The notes beneath the pieces were generated by a model. It was not told where the DNA came from. It did not search any database and worked only from the letters and a program-made list of their open reading frames with translations. This document shows positions 21,577 through 31,437 of a stretch of DNA of 64,000 bases, piece by piece. Where the stretch lies: contig CAJXJR010000003.1 of NCBI GenBank assembly GCA_913055155.1, positions 236,908 to 300,907 of the forward strand, given 5' to 3'. The stretch comes from an uncultured Erythrobacter sp. (lineage in GTDB: Bacteria > Pseudomonadota > Alphaproteobacteria > Sphingomonadales > Sphingomonadaceae). Position 1 is the first letter of the stretch, and each line of letters opens with the position of its first letter. The translations under genes and the position numbers were made by a program.

Positions 21577-22485
21577 CTATTCCCAGAATGCCACGCTACG
21601 GCATTCAATACTTTCACGAACATGCGGATTTTGCGCGGAATTATCGACGAAGGCCGAATGCGGGCAACGCCAGGTGCGGCTGTGGTCGCTGTCGTGAAAT
21701 TTGAACAACAACACGTCGTCGCGCTGCATGCCGGCAAAGTACCACCAGCGATGCGAGGGATGGTAGGAGAAGATCGTTGCCGCCATCATCTCCTCCTCAC
21801 CGGGAACCGGCGCAGTCAGCGCATCGCCTTCCGGAAACTCGTCGACGATCAGCATGGTGTTGTCCTTTTCCTCCCCGCCGAAACTGGTGCGCCCGTCGCA
21901 CAGCGCCAGCGGTACGTCCTGCGGCGGCGGCGAAAAGGTGCGCCAGTGGCTGGTGATGAGGAAACGCTTGAACCCCGGCCCGTCAGGGAAGCACTGTTCG
22001 TACGTCGCGCGCGCCATGCGTTCCGCCGTGCCGGTGCTGACGTCGACGTGGGCCTCGCCGGCGGGCGGCTGCAGGCCGCCGTGGTGAGTGTAGCCCTTCT
22101 CCTTCTTCGCCGCGTGGTCCGAAAGGTCGGCGCTGGTGCGCAGCATCCAGCCGCGCGCGGCACACTTGTCCGCCCCCGTCAGCCGGATCACGTTGGCTTC
22201 CACTTCGCGTTCATAAAGGCGCTCCACCTGTTCCTTGTCATGAAAGTCGGTCACCGCGCTGGGGCATCTGGCAATCATGAACCCATGGGTATCGAGCTGG
22301 AAGTGATCGCGCAGCGGCATCCCGTCGCGGATCACCACCTCGTAATCGGAATAGGTGCCGGTGTTGATCTCCTTGCCCTGGCTGACATAGCGCCGGGTAA
22401 CGAAATCGCCCTCGTCGACATAGCGCATCATCGCGCGCACCTGCCGCGCCCGATCCTCGATGTTGTCGTCGGTAATGCTGGCCAT
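21577..22485 (-). CDS. CmcJ/NvfI-family oxidoreductase
   Basis: 302 aa soluble protein resembling the CmcJ/NvfI family, iron/2-oxoglutarate-type oxygenases and their relatives found in cephamycin and fungal meroterpenoid pathways and widely as orphans. The family-like segments are LDTHGFMIARCPSAVTDFHD (HGF and the HD pair), SHWRTFSPPPQDVPLALCD and the C-terminal TWRCPHSAFVDN, which reads like the conserved PHSAF(V)D motif. The ATG at 22485 has AGAGGAAAG upstream and is chosen over two upstream starts. It is divergent from an O-methyltransferase-like gene, hinting at a shared small-molecule pathway. Substrate unknown. Confidence 0.75.
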   Translation of the reverse strand: MASITDDNIEDRARQVRAMMRYVDEGDFVTRRYVSQGKEINTGTYSDYEVVIRDGMPLRDHFQLDTHGFMIARCPSAVTDFHDKEQVERLYEREVEANVIRLTGADKCAARGWMLRTSADLSDHAAKKEKGYTHHGGLQPPAGEAHVDVSTGTAERMARATYEQCFPDGPGFKRFLITSHWRTFSPPPQDVPLALCDGRTSFGGEEKDNTMLIVDEFPEGDALTAPVPGEEEMMAATIFSYHPSHRWWYFAGMQRDDVLLFKFHDSDHSRTWRCPHSAFVDNSAQNPHVRESIECRSVAFWE

Positions 22486-22595
22486 GGCTTTCCTCTTCCC
22501 GTCTTTCCTAACGATCGTTATCGTCATGCCACGAGGTGTTGGCGGCGGGCAAGCTTCGCGCCATGATCGCCACGGTAACACGAGGGAGAGACATC

Positions 22596-23621
22596 ATGGG
22601 GCCACTGCCACCGGGCACGGACGATCGGGCAATCTGGGATATCTGGGAGTCGCAATTCACCCTGCCCTGCGTCACCGTGGCAGACGAACTGGGCCTGTTC
22701 CGGGCCATCGGCGACCAGGCGATGACGACCGGCGAACTGGCCACGGCACTGTCGGTGGACGAACGGGCGCTGGGCGTGCTGCTGGGCGGTCTCGCCGCGC
22801 TAGGCATGGTGGAAAAGCGCGATACCCGCTGGTCGGCCACGCCGCCTGCGCGCATGTGGCTGCATCCCGAGGCAGAGGGCTACTGGGGCGGCTTCCTGTT
22901 CCGTTTTCGCGAGACCATTCCCATCCATGCCGACCTGATCGCCATGGTGCGCAGCGGCAAGCGGCCCGAGAATAAGGTCGCCGGTGGCCCGGAATGGGAA
23001 CGCGGCACGATGAGCGCCGAGGTAGCCAGGCGCATCTCCGACTTCATGCACGCCCACTCGATGGGCCCGGCGCGGGGCGCCGCCATGCAGCCGGTGTTCG
23101 GCGAAGTAGACAGCCTGCTCGACGTGGGCTGTGGCTCGGGCGTCTACGGCATCGAATTCGCGCGGGCCAATCCGCATATGGCGGTTACCATGCTGGACCT
23201 GAAGGAAATGGTCGCCGAAGCGCAGAAGCATGTCGACGCCGCCGGATTGCAGGATCGCGTGGCCACCTGCGGGCTCAACATGTTCGAACAGGACTGGCCC
23301 ACCGGGCACGATGCGCACTTCTTTGCCAATATATTCCATGACTGGTCGGAAGAGACCAACGCCATCCTCGCCGCCAAATCCTACAAGGCGCTGGAACCGG
23401 GCGGGCGCATCTTCCTGCACGAGATCCTGATGGACGACGACGGCTGCGGCCCCTGGACCGCCGCCAGTTTCAGCATCATGATGCTGCTGGGCACGCTGGG
23501 CAAGCAGTACACCCTGCCCGAATTCCGCACCATGCTGGAGGCCGCCGGGTTCGAAGACGTGCGCGCCTGCCGCAGCGGCGGGGGCTACTACTCGCTTGTC
23601 TCCGCCCGCAAGCCTGGTTGA
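22596..23621 (+). CDS. SAM-dependent O-methyltransferase (acetylserotonin/hydroxyneurosporene type)
   Basis: 341 aa class I methyltransferase with an N-terminal winged-helix dimerisation domain (about residues 15-95, TVADELGLFRAIGDQ...) and a C-terminal Rossmann domain. LLDVGCGSGVYGIEFA is motif I, and IFHDWSEETNAILAAKSYKALEPGGRIFLHEILM is the catalytic-base and post-motif block (HDW) typical of small-molecule O-methyltransferases. The start at 22596 follows GAGGGAGA at good spacing; earlier ATGs at 22536 and 22563 are weaker. It is divergent from the CmcJ-like oxygenase gene across about 110 bases. Confidence 0.87.
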   Translation: MGPLPPGTDDRAIWDIWESQFTLPCVTVADELGLFRAIGDQAMTTGELATALSVDERALGVLLGGLAALGMVEKRDTRWSATPPARMWLHPEAEGYWGGFLFRFRETIPIHADLIAMVRSGKRPENKVAGGPEWERGTMSAEVARRISDFMHAHSMGPARGAAMQPVFGEVDSLLDVGCGSGVYGIEFARANPHMAVTMLDLKEMVAEAQKHVDAAGLQDRVATCGLNMFEQDWPTGHDAHFFANIFHDWSEETNAILAAKSYKALEPGGRIFLHEILMDDDGCGPWTAASFSIMMLLGTLGKQYTLPEFRTMLEAAGFEDVRACRSGGGYYSLVSARKPG

Positions 23622-23784
23622 GCCTGGGGCTGACCCGCCCGCGAAACGTCCTCAATTTCGTCTTAACGACGCCTGGAAACCCCGTTCGGCAGCGGGGTTG
23701 TAACCCACCGCCTGCATTGTGCACGAGCGGCAGTGGGGACCGCCGCACGCGTCATCCGGCGCGACAGGAACTTGGAGACAGGAC

Positions 23785-23955
23785 ATGGCCATCATCAAAG
23801 GCCTCTACACAGACGAAACCGGCGCGACCGGCATCGAATACGGCTTCCTCGCCTCGCTCATCGCGGTGGCCATGGTGAGCGGCTTCGAAGCGCTGGGCAA
23901 CGAGATCGACAACACCTTCGGATACGTCGAGGAAGAATACTCGGCGGTGAACTAG
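23785..23955 (+). CDS. Flp-family type IVb pilin
   Basis: 56 aa prepilin. TGATGIEYGFLASLIAVAMVSG carries the Flp processing site (G before IEYG) and the hydrophobic N-terminal helix of the mature pilin, and an acidic tail follows. Prepilin peptidase should cut before IEYG. GGAGACAGG precedes the ATG. No tad/cpa assembly genes are in the window, so this is an orphan subunit depending on machinery encoded elsewhere. Confidence 0.86.
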   Translation: MAIIKGLYTDETGATGIEYGFLASLIAVAMVSGFEALGNEIDNTFGYVEEEYSAVN

Positions 23956-23996
23956 GGTGTTTCCTACAGGAGGGCCACTGGGGGACACCCTCCTCC

Positions 23997-24206
23997 ATGC
24001 CCCGCCGCACAACCACGCCTGACACCACCGACCCGCAGGTAAATATCATCTTCATGGTCTATGGTTTTGAACCGGGTGGCACCGATGGCCGCGAAAAGAC
24101 GTTGGTTTTGAAACGGGTCGAAGGCACCCACCACTCGCTATTGCAGCAAGCGGTTTTATATAAGAGTGCGCCAAGCCGCGACCTGTTCATCAAGCGCATC
24201 AAGTAG
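23997..24206 (+). CDS. Hypothetical 69 aa protein (doubtful)
   Basis: A short open frame between the Flp pilin and lepA. It starts with a Thr/Pro-rich stretch and ends in basic residues (SRDLFIKRIK). No domain is recognised and the ribosome binding site is weak. The stretch carries a partial direct repeat, TGGTTTTGAA followed by (A/C)CGGGT, at 24062 and 24103. Base use is less GC-rich than in neighbours. It may be a real orphan, a decayed gene end or simply non-coding. Confidence 0.25.
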   Translation: MPRRTTTPDTTDPQVNIIFMVYGFEPGGTDGREKTLVLKRVEGTHHSLLQQAVLYKSAPSRDLFIKRIK

Positions 24207-24244
24207 GCGATGGAGCGTTAATAGCTCCTTCGCATTGCTCTTGT

Positions 24245-26062
24245 TTATTCCTCCCCCATCCGCAGCGCGGCGATAAACGCTTCCTGCGGAATGCTCACGT
24301 TCCCATACTCACGCATCCTTGCCTTCCCCTTCTTCTGCTTCTCCAGCAGCTTCTTCTTGCGCGTGATGTCGCCGCCGTAGCACTTGGCGGTCACGTCCTT
24401 GCGCAGGGCGGGGATGGTTTCGCGGGCGATGATCTTGCCGCCGATGGCGGCCTGGATCGGGATCTTGAACAGGTGGCGCGGGATCAGCTCTTTCAGGCGT
24501 TCGCACATGCCGCGGCCGCGTTCCTCGGCCACATTGCGGTGGACGATCAGCGATAGCGCGTCGACCGGTTCGGCGTTCACCAGGATGTTCATTTTCACCA
24601 GGTCGCCCTCGCGCAGGCCGATCTGTTCGTAATCGAAGCTGGCATAGCCGCGGCTGATGCTTTTCAGGCGGTCGTAGAAGTCGAACACCACTTCGTTCAG
24701 CGGCAGCTCGTAGGTCACCTGCGCGCGGCCGCCGACGTAGGTCAGGTCGGTCTGGATGCCGCGCCGGTCCTGGCACAGCTTCAGGATCGCGCCCAGGTAT
24801 TCGTCGGGCGTGTAGATCGTGGCCTTGATCCACGGTTCCTCGATCATCTCGATGCGGTTCACGTCCGGCCAGTCGGCGGGGTTGTGGATGTCGATCGTCT
24901 GCGCGTCCTCGGTCTTGGTGTGGGCCAGGTGCACGCGGTACACCACGCTGGGCGCGGTGGTGATCAGGTCTAGGTCGTATTCACGGCTCAGGCGTTCCTG
25001 GATGATCTCCAGGTGCAGCAGGCCCAGGAACCCGGCGCGAAAGCCAAAGCCCAGCGCGGCGCTCGATTCCATTTCGTAGCTGAAGCTGGCGTCGTTCAGG
25101 CGCAGCTTGCCGATGGACTCGCGCAGCTTCTCGAAATCGGCCGCGTCCACCGGGAACAGGCCGCAGAACACCACCGGCTGCACTTCCTTGTAGCCAGGCA
25201 GCGCCTTGTCTGCCCCGCCCTTCACCGTGGTGATGGTGTCACCCACGCGGGCCTGTTCGACTTCCTTGATCTGCGCGGTGATGAAGCCGATTTCGCCGGG
25301 GCCGATTTCGGGCAGGTCCATGCGCTTGGGGCCGAAGCAGCCGACGCGGTCGACCAGGTGCTGCGTGCCGCCCTGCATGAACTTGACCTCCAGGCCCTTC
25401 TTCAGGACCCCGTCCATCACCCGCACCAGGATGACCACGCCGAGGTAGGGATCGTACCAGCTATCCACCAGCATGGCCTTCAGCGGCGCGTCGCGTTCGC
25501 CCTTGGGCGGCGGGATCTTGGCGACGACGGCTTCCAGCACGTCCTCGATACCGATGCCGCTCTTGGCGCTGGTCAGCACCGCTTCGCTGGCATCCAGGCC
25601 GATGATATCCTCGATCTCGGCCTTCACCTTTTCCGGCTCTGCGGCGGGCAGGTCGATCTTGTTGATGACGGGCACGATCTCGTGGTCGTGCTCGATCGAC
25701 TGGTAGACGTTGGCGAGCGTCTGCGCTTCCACCCCCTGCGCCGCGTCCACCACCAGCAGCGCGCCTTCGCAGGCGGCCAGCGAACGGCTGACTTCGTAGG
25801 CGAAGTCGACGTGGCCGGGCGTGTCCATCAGGTTCAGTTCGTAAGTCTCGCCATCCTTCGCGGTGTAGTTCAGCCGCACGGTCTGCGCCTTGATGGTGAT
25901 GCCGCGCTCGCGCTCGATATCCATGTTGTCGAGCACCTGCTCGCTCATCTCGCGCTCGGTCAGGCCGCCGCAATGCTGGATCAGGCGATCCGCCAGCGTG
26001 GACTTGCCGTGGTCGATATGGGCGATGATGCTGAAGTTACGGATATGCGACAATTCGGTCAT
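24245..26062 (-). CDS. lepA: Elongation factor 4 (LepA)
   Basis: 605 aa translational GTPase that acts on stalled or misassembled ribosomes. AHIDHGKS (14-21) is the G1 loop, DTPGHVDF G3 and NKIDLP G4. The C-terminal domain with [15 protein letters not shown] and [40 protein letters not shown] is diagnostic for LepA. Length is normal. A weak GGAGC/GCTCC hairpin lies just downstream at 24212-24228. Confidence 0.98.
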   Translation of the reverse strand: MTELSHIRNFSIIAHIDHGKSTLADRLIQHCGGLTEREMSEQVLDNMDIERERGITIKAQTVRLNYTAKDGETYELNLMDTPGHVDFAYEVSRSLAACEGALLVVDAAQGVEAQTLANVYQSIEHDHEIVPVINKIDLPAAEPEKVKAEIEDIIGLDASEAVLTSAKSGIGIEDVLEAVVAKIPPPKGERDAPLKAMLVDSWYDPYLGVVILVRVMDGVLKKGLEVKFMQGGTQHLVDRVGCFGPKRMDLPEIGPGEIGFITAQIKEVEQARVGDTITTVKGGADKALPGYKEVQPVVFCGLFPVDAADFEKLRESIGKLRLNDASFSYEMESSAALGFGFRAGFLGLLHLEIIQERLSREYDLDLITTAPSVVYRVHLAHTKTEDAQTIDIHNPADWPDVNRIEMIEEPWIKATIYTPDEYLGAILKLCQDRRGIQTDLTYVGGRAQVTYELPLNEVVFDFYDRLKSISRGYASFDYEQIGLREGDLVKMNILVNAEPVDALSLIVHRNVAEERGRGMCERLKELIPRHLFKIPIQAAIGGKIIARETIPALRKDVTAKCYGGDITRKKKLLEKQKKGKARMREYGNVSIPQEAFIAALRMGEE

Positions 26063-26127
26063 GGCGCGCCTTTAGCCGCGCTGCGAGACGCTGTCAGCCG
26101 GAATATGCGCCCCGATGTGCGCCGCGC

Positions 26128-28386
26128 CTAACCCGCGCGCGAGGAGCCGCCCTGGACATCGACCTGTATGAAGCGCGGGCGACTGCTGGGCGCGGGGTTG
26201 CCCGCTGCCGCCGCGGCCAGGTGCGTACCGCTGGGCAGGGCCTGCAAGGGCAGCCCGACGGCCGCCAGCATGTAGGGCGAGACGCGGTGGCGCGTGCACA
26301 GCCCCCCTGCCCCGTCGGACACCAGCGGCGTTTCGAATTCGATGCCCTGCGTCGCATCCTGCGAACGGCGCACCTTGCCCACCACGATCTGCCCTTCGCC
26401 AAGGTCGAGTACCAGGTCAGTGCCGATCGGCACGTCCAGCAGGCCTTCAATCTTGGCCCCCGTGCGCGAAAGGTCGCGCACGGGGGCCACGTAGTGATGG
26501 TCTTCGTGCACCACGCCGATGCGGCGGAACAGCGTGCGCCGCTTGGCGCGGTGCTTGGCAGGGCCGACGGCTTCATAGCGCATTTCGCCGCTTTCCAGCT
26601 TGGCCAGCACCTCCGCCTGCGACACGGCGCGCGAGAAGATGAAGCCCTGCACGAGGTCGACATCGAGCGCGCCGATCGTTGCCAGTTCGTCCATCGCCTC
26701 CACGCCTTCGGCCGTGGTGGTCATGTTCATGGCGCGCGCCAGGCTGGCGATGGCATTGATGATGGCCCGGCCGGATTCGCCCTCCTCCGCGCAGCCGCGC
26801 ACGAAGCTCTGGTCGATCTTGATCTTGCCGAACGGCGCCTGGCGCAAATAGGCGAGCGAGGAATAGCCGGTGCCGAAATCGTCCAGCGCCAGCTTCACCC
26901 CCAGCTTGCGCAGCCTGGCGAACATGACCTCTGCACTGCCGATATCGCCCATGAACACGCTTTCGGTGATTTCCAGCTCCAGCCGCGAAGGCGGTAGGCC
27001 GGAATCAGCCAGTGCCTTGTGCACGATATCGGGCAGGTCTTCGTTCAGGAACTGGCGCGCAGAGACATTGACCGAAACCGGCAGGTCGCCGGGCCACTCG
27101 GCGGCATCCTTGCAGGCCTGCTTCAGCGCCCAGCGGCCCAGCTGGTCGATCAGGTTGCTGTCTTCGGCGATGGGAATGAAGACTGCAGGCGAAATGGCAC
27201 CCTGTTCGGGATGCTCCCAGCGCATCAGCGCCTCGAACCCGCGCACCGTGTGGTCCTTTGCGCAGACCTGCGGCTGGTAATGCATCACCAGCTCCTCGTG
27301 CGCGATGGCATCGCGCAGGTCTTCCTCGATCTCGCGCCGATCCTCGGCGTTTTCCTTCAGGTCGTTGGAATAGAAACGGAACTGCCCGCGCCCGCCGCCC
27401 TTGGCGGCATAGAGCGCAAGGTCGGCGGCCTTCACCAGCTCTGCCGGCTCGATACCGTCGTAAGGCGCCACGGCAATGCCCACCGAGGTGCCGATGATCG
27501 CGCGGCTGCCTTCGATCGAATAAGGCTGCGAGATCATCTGGATCATGCGGTTGGCGCTGTCGCCCAGCTTGCCGCGGTCATCCAGGTCGGGCACGATCAG
27601 CTGGAATTCGTCCCCGCCGATCCGCCCGATCTCCGCACCCGCCGGCGCCACGCGCTGCAACCGCTGGCTGACCTGGCGCAGCAGTTCGTCACCCGCAGGA
27701 TGGCCCAGCGTATCATTCACCTGCTTGAACCGGTCGAGGTCGAGCATGATAAGCGCGCAGCTGCGCTTTTCCACCTTGTAGGCGTTCAGCGCGGCGGTGA
27801 GGCGCTGCGTCATGCGGTGGCGGTTGGAAAGCCCGGTCAACGCATCGAAGGCCGCCATGCGGCTGGTCTTGCGCTTTTCCTCGTAAGTCGCGGTGATATC
27901 CTTGGCGATCCCGCGATAACCGACAAAGTTCTGGCGCTTGTCGAACTGCGGGCGACCCGTCAGCGACCACCACTTGCAGCCGCCCTCGGTATTCTCCTCG
28001 CCTTTCAGGCACACCACCAGTTCGGTGAAGCTGGACCGCGCGCTGAGCAGGTAGGAGATGGGTTTCACCTCCTTGTGCTCGTCGTCATCCTCCATGGCCT
28101 GCAACACGTCGGCCACCGGTTCCCCGATCACCGGACGCTGCGCTTCGAACTGCTCCAGCGCCTTGGCCGAAAGGTAGGTAAAATTGCCCCTGGCATCGCT
28201 CGCCCAGAACCAGGCAAGGTCGCTGCGTTCGAAGCTGTCGAGCATTTCCAGCCGCTCGCGATCGCTGGCGACGGCGACGCGAGCCCCGGCGACCTCGGCA
28301 TCGGGCACGCGGACGGGTTCGGCATCACTGCCGCCAAACCCTTTCCAGATTCCGCGTACACCCAAGAATGGATACTCCAGTTGCAA
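26128..28386 (-). CDS. PAS-GGDEF-EAL-PilZ c-di-GMP protein, soluble
   Basis: Up to 752 aa, with no transmembrane segment. A PAS domain (about 50-170) is followed by a GGDEF domain with an intact GGDEF motif (257-261), an EAL domain with E385-A-L and the metal and catalytic set (EITES, DDFGTGYS, KIKIDQSF, AEGVE), and a C-terminal PilZ domain (about 627-715: RRTLFRR and DLSRTGAKIEG). All catalytic motifs look active, so it may both make and break c-di-GMP and sense it through PilZ. No RxxD inhibitory site precedes GGDEF. The start is uncertain: the frame opens with TTG at 28386 and there is no clear ATG before residue 48. It is tandem with a membrane-bound paralogue. Confidence 0.88.
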   Translation of the reverse strand: MQLEYPFLGVRGIWKGFGGSDAEPVRVPDAEVAGARVAVASDRERLEMLDSFERSDLAWFWASDARGNFTYLSAKALEQFEAQRPVIGEPVADVLQAMEDDDEHKEVKPISYLLSARSSFTELVVCLKGEENTEGGCKWWSLTGRPQFDKRQNFVGYRGIAKDITATYEEKRKTSRMAAFDALTGLSNRHRMTQRLTAALNAYKVEKRSCALIMLDLDRFKQVNDTLGHPAGDELLRQVSQRLQRVAPAGAEIGRIGGDEFQLIVPDLDDRGKLGDSANRMIQMISQPYSIEGSRAIIGTSVGIAVAPYDGIEPAELVKAADLALYAAKGGGRGQFRFYSNDLKENAEDRREIEEDLRDAIAHEELVMHYQPQVCAKDHTVRGFEALMRWEHPEQGAISPAVFIPIAEDSNLIDQLGRWALKQACKDAAEWPGDLPVSVNVSARQFLNEDLPDIVHKALADSGLPPSRLELEITESVFMGDIGSAEVMFARLRKLGVKLALDDFGTGYSSLAYLRQAPFGKIKIDQSFVRGCAEEGESGRAIINAIASLARAMNMTTTAEGVEAMDELATIGALDVDLVQGFIFSRAVSQAEVLAKLESGEMRYEAVGPAKHRAKRRTLFRRIGVVHEDHHYVAPVRDLSRTGAKIEGLLDVPIGTDLVLDLGEGQIVVGKVRRSQDATQGIEFETPLVSDGAGGLCTRHRVSPYMLAAVGLPLQALPSGTHLAAAAAGNPAPSSRPRFIQVDVQGGSSRAG

Positions 28387-28497
28387 CGCGCCGCACCCAT
28401 AGGGCGATACGCGTTGGTACTATCGGGAACGTCGTAAAGGATTAGCCTTACCAAACCGCTAAGACATGGCGGCAGGCAGATGCTGGCGGACGGGCAT

Positions 28498-31278
28498 TCA
28501 GCCGGCCTTTTTCAGCTCTTCCTTGCGAATCTGGTGCGGTGCAGCGCCCTGGATGGCAGCGATGCGGCCAGAGGGGTCGCGTGTCAGGGCATTGGCGAAT
28601 TCCACGCCCATGCGGTCGTCCTCGCTCCAGCGGGTGGTGCAGGTGACAGAATGCGACTGCGAAATCTGCACCTTGAAGATGGTGCCAACGGGCACGTTCC
28701 ACAGCCCTTCGATCATCGCCCCGGTGGTGGAGATGTTGCGAATTGTGCCGTTGTAGAGGTGCCCGTTGTGATCCAGCACCACCTTGCGCAGCATGGTCTG
28801 GCGCGGGGCGCGGCTGCACCGCGGCCCGCGCGCAACCGCCTCCAGCCCGGCGGCAAGCCGCTCCGTCGCCTGCTGCGCCGTCAGCGGGCGTTCGTAGATG
28901 AAGCCCTGCACGTGACTGCACCCATGCATGCGCACCAGGTCCAGCTCGTCCATGGTCTCCACACCTTCGGCGGTGGTTTCCATGCCCAGCGAGTGCGCCA
29001 GGCTGGTGATCGAGGCGATGATGGCGGCGTTGCGGCTGCCTTCCTCGGTAATGCCGCGGATGAAGCTCTGGTCGATCTTGATCTTGTCGAACGGCGCCTT
29101 TTTCAGATAGCCGAGCGAGGAATAGCCGGTGCCGAAATCGTCCAGTGCCAGGCGCACGCCCAGGTTCTTCAGCGCGGTGAACATGGCATCGGTGCTGGCG
29201 CTGTCCTGCAGGAACACCGATTCGGTAATCTCCAGCTCCAGCTGCGAGGCACGGATGCCCGACTGGGCGATGGCATTGGCCACGACCTTGGGCAGCTGCG
29301 GGTTGGCGAACTGCAGCGGCGAGACATTCACCGCCACGCGGATTTCCTCCGGCCACTGCGCCAGCTGCTCGCAGGCCTGGCGCAGCGCCCATTCGCCCAG
29401 CTGCTGGATCATGCCGGTATCTTCGGTGCTCTCGATGAATCGCTGCGGCGAGATCCAGCCCTTTACCGGGTGATGCCAGCGCATCAGCGCCTCGAACCCG
29501 CTGATGCATTCGTTGCTGGTTGCCACCACCGGCTGGTAATGCATTTCCAGCTGCCCCTTGCTCAGGGCATCGCGCAGGTCTTCTTCCATTTGCGAGCGCG
29601 CTTCGGCGTCGGCATGCAGGTCTTCTGAATAGAAGTGATAGCGCCCGCGCCCGCCATCTTTTGCGGCATACAGCGCAAGGTCGGCGTTGCGGATGATTTC
29701 CTCGCTGGTTTCCCCGTCGTCGGGCGCGATGGCAATGCCCACGGATGCGCCGATGATCACGCGCTGGCCCTCGATGCTGTAGGGCTGCGACAGCGAGTTG
29801 ATGATCTCGCGGCCCAGTTCCGCCAGCTTGTCGCGTGCCACCCGCGTGGGGATGATGACCTTGAATTCGTCGCCGCCCAGGCGACCGACCTGCCCCATCT
29901 TGCCCACCGCGCGCTGCAGGCGCTGCGAAACCTGCTTCAGCAGCGCGTCGCCAGCCGGGTGGCCCATGGTATCGTTGACCTGCTTGAAGCGGTCGAGATC
30001 GAGCAGGAACACGGCGCAGGACCGGTTGATGACTTGCGGGGCAGCCAGGATTTTCTCCAGCGACTGGCTCATCTGGAAGCGGTTGGCGAGGCCGGTCAGC
30101 GAATCGTAGCGTGCCAGCCGCGTCGCATGTTCCTGGCTGCGCTTGCGCTCGGTCAGGTCGGTGCCCGATCCGCGAAAGCCGATGAAATTGTCGAAGTGAT
30201 CGTACAGCGGACGGCCGGAAATGGACCACCAGCGTTCCTCGTCGGCAATCGCCGCGCGCACCGACAGCTCGCTGAAGGCAGAGCGTGCGGAAAGGTGGAA
30301 CATCAGCGTGCGTTCGCCCTCCTCGCCGGTGTCGGCCAGGTCGAACAGGCGCGTAAGCGGCTGGCCGATCAGCTTGTGCGGCTTCAGCTTCAGCGCCTCG
30401 GCGACGGGGGCAGAGACATAGGTGAGCAGCGAACGGCGGTCCGTCTCCCAGAACCAGCCCTGCCCGGTCTCTTCATAGTCGGTAAGGATATCCTGCGCGC
30501 GGGTGTTGATGCGTTCCTGCGCGACGCGCAGCTCCTCTTCCCGCTTCTGCTCGGCCATCTGCTGGCGACCGACAAACAGAGCGAGCGCCAAGGCAATCAA
30601 AAGGCCAAGGATGCCATAGGCGATGGCGTTGTTCAGGAACATCGGCACATAGAGCCCGACCTGTGCCGCCACGATCGCCAGCGCATTGCGCCGCAGGTAG
30701 ATGGCCGCGATGGCAAAGATCGCCGCCGCGCTGGCCCCGGAATAGATCGCCGGCATGCTGCCTTCGCTGGCCCAGTGCGTGAAGCCGAAGCCAGCCAGGG
30801 CCATGGGCACGACGACGGCGACCACGAGTCCGGCAACGCGGGCCGTGAGCGAGCGCGTGATCACCAGGTCGTAAACCACGCGGGCCATTATCAGCAGCAC
30901 GATGGAAGCGCCCAGCGCCAGGGCCGTCGTCAAGGACGGGGGGCCGCTTGCAATCAGGGCGCAACCGATGGCGCAGAGGAAGACCGCCAGTGGCAGGACG
31001 GGCATGGAACGGGGAAAGAGCTGGCGGGCCAGCAGCACGTGCTCGGGCGGGCGAACCGGCTGGATGCGGTTGGGCTTGCGCCGTTCCTGTGTCCGCCGTT
31101 CGGGCAGCTGCTGCTTTTCCTTTGCCGGAGCGGAGCCGGATTCGGCAGCCTTTACGGGCCTTGCCCCCTCTGTCGCAGGGTCTGTTGCAGCGTCTGCCGC
31201 AGGCGCGCCGGACGGCTGCTGCGAAGGCGCAGCGGCTTTCCTGATCCTCTGGATAGCGCTTCCCGCGGAACGTTCCAT
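28498..31278 (-). CDS. Membrane PAS-GGDEF-EAL-PilZ c-di-GMP protein
   Basis: 926 aa from the ATG at 31278 (a GTG at 31326 is possible). An Ala/Pro/Lys-rich cytoplasmic N-terminus is followed by about six transmembrane helices (roughly residues 90-250), a PAS domain with WFWETD (about 275-385), GGDEF at 468-472, an EAL domain with E596 and intact EITES, DDFGTGYS, IKIDQSF and AEGVE motifs, and a C-terminal PilZ domain (about 838-910, RQTMLRK and NISTTGAMIEG). It should be a dual cyclase/phosphodiesterase reporting a membrane or respiratory signal. It lies about 110 bases upstream of its soluble paralogue on the same strand, and probably arose with it by duplication. Confidence 0.9.
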   Translation of the reverse strand: MERSAGSAIQRIRKAAAPSQQPSGAPAADAATDPATEGARPVKAAESGSAPAKEKQQLPERRTQERRKPNRIQPVRPPEHVLLARQLFPRSMPVLPLAVFLCAIGCALIASGPPSLTTALALGASIVLLIMARVVYDLVITRSLTARVAGLVVAVVVPMALAGFGFTHWASEGSMPAIYSGASAAAIFAIAAIYLRRNALAIVAAQVGLYVPMFLNNAIAYGILGLLIALALALFVGRQQMAEQKREEELRVAQERINTRAQDILTDYEETGQGWFWETDRRSLLTYVSAPVAEALKLKPHKLIGQPLTRLFDLADTGEEGERTLMFHLSARSAFSELSVRAAIADEERWWSISGRPLYDHFDNFIGFRGSGTDLTERKRSQEHATRLARYDSLTGLANRFQMSQSLEKILAAPQVINRSCAVFLLDLDRFKQVNDTMGHPAGDALLKQVSQRLQRAVGKMGQVGRLGGDEFKVIIPTRVARDKLAELGREIINSLSQPYSIEGQRVIIGASVGIAIAPDDGETSEEIIRNADLALYAAKDGGRGRYHFYSEDLHADAEARSQMEEDLRDALSKGQLEMHYQPVVATSNECISGFEALMRWHHPVKGWISPQRFIESTEDTGMIQQLGEWALRQACEQLAQWPEEIRVAVNVSPLQFANPQLPKVVANAIAQSGIRASQLELEITESVFLQDSASTDAMFTALKNLGVRLALDDFGTGYSSLGYLKKAPFDKIKIDQSFIRGITEEGSRNAAIIASITSLAHSLGMETTAEGVETMDELDLVRMHGCSHVQGFIYERPLTAQQATERLAAGLEAVARGPRCSRAPRQTMLRKVVLDHNGHLYNGTIRNISTTGAMIEGLWNVPVGTIFKVQISQSHSVTCTTRWSEDDRMGVEFANALTRDPSGRIAAIQGAAPHQIRKEELKKAG

Positions 31279-31437
31279 GCGGGCCCCGTGCCATAAACCC
31301 CCTTGAAGAACGGTTAATCCGCACACGGGAAATGCGGTGCAATTCCCCGTGCATGACCGGGCGGGATGGATTGCCGGACGCGGTTAATGCGTTACAAACT
31401 GCAAGGGGGTGTGAAAGGTATTCGGGGGAACAGGCAG

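Noticed and set aside
23956..24244. Structured RNA between the Flp pilin and lepA
   Set aside because: Only a weak 5 bp hairpin (24212-24228) and a loose direct repeat are present; no known RNA fold.
28448..30229. 593 aa open frame on the minus strand overlapping the second GGDEF-EAL gene
   Set aside because: Out-of-frame shadow with high Arg/Ala/Gly; the GGDEF-EAL frame carries all motifs.
29635..31296. 553 aa plus-strand open frame
   Set aside because: Antisense shadow of the membrane GGDEF-EAL gene without recognisable domain.
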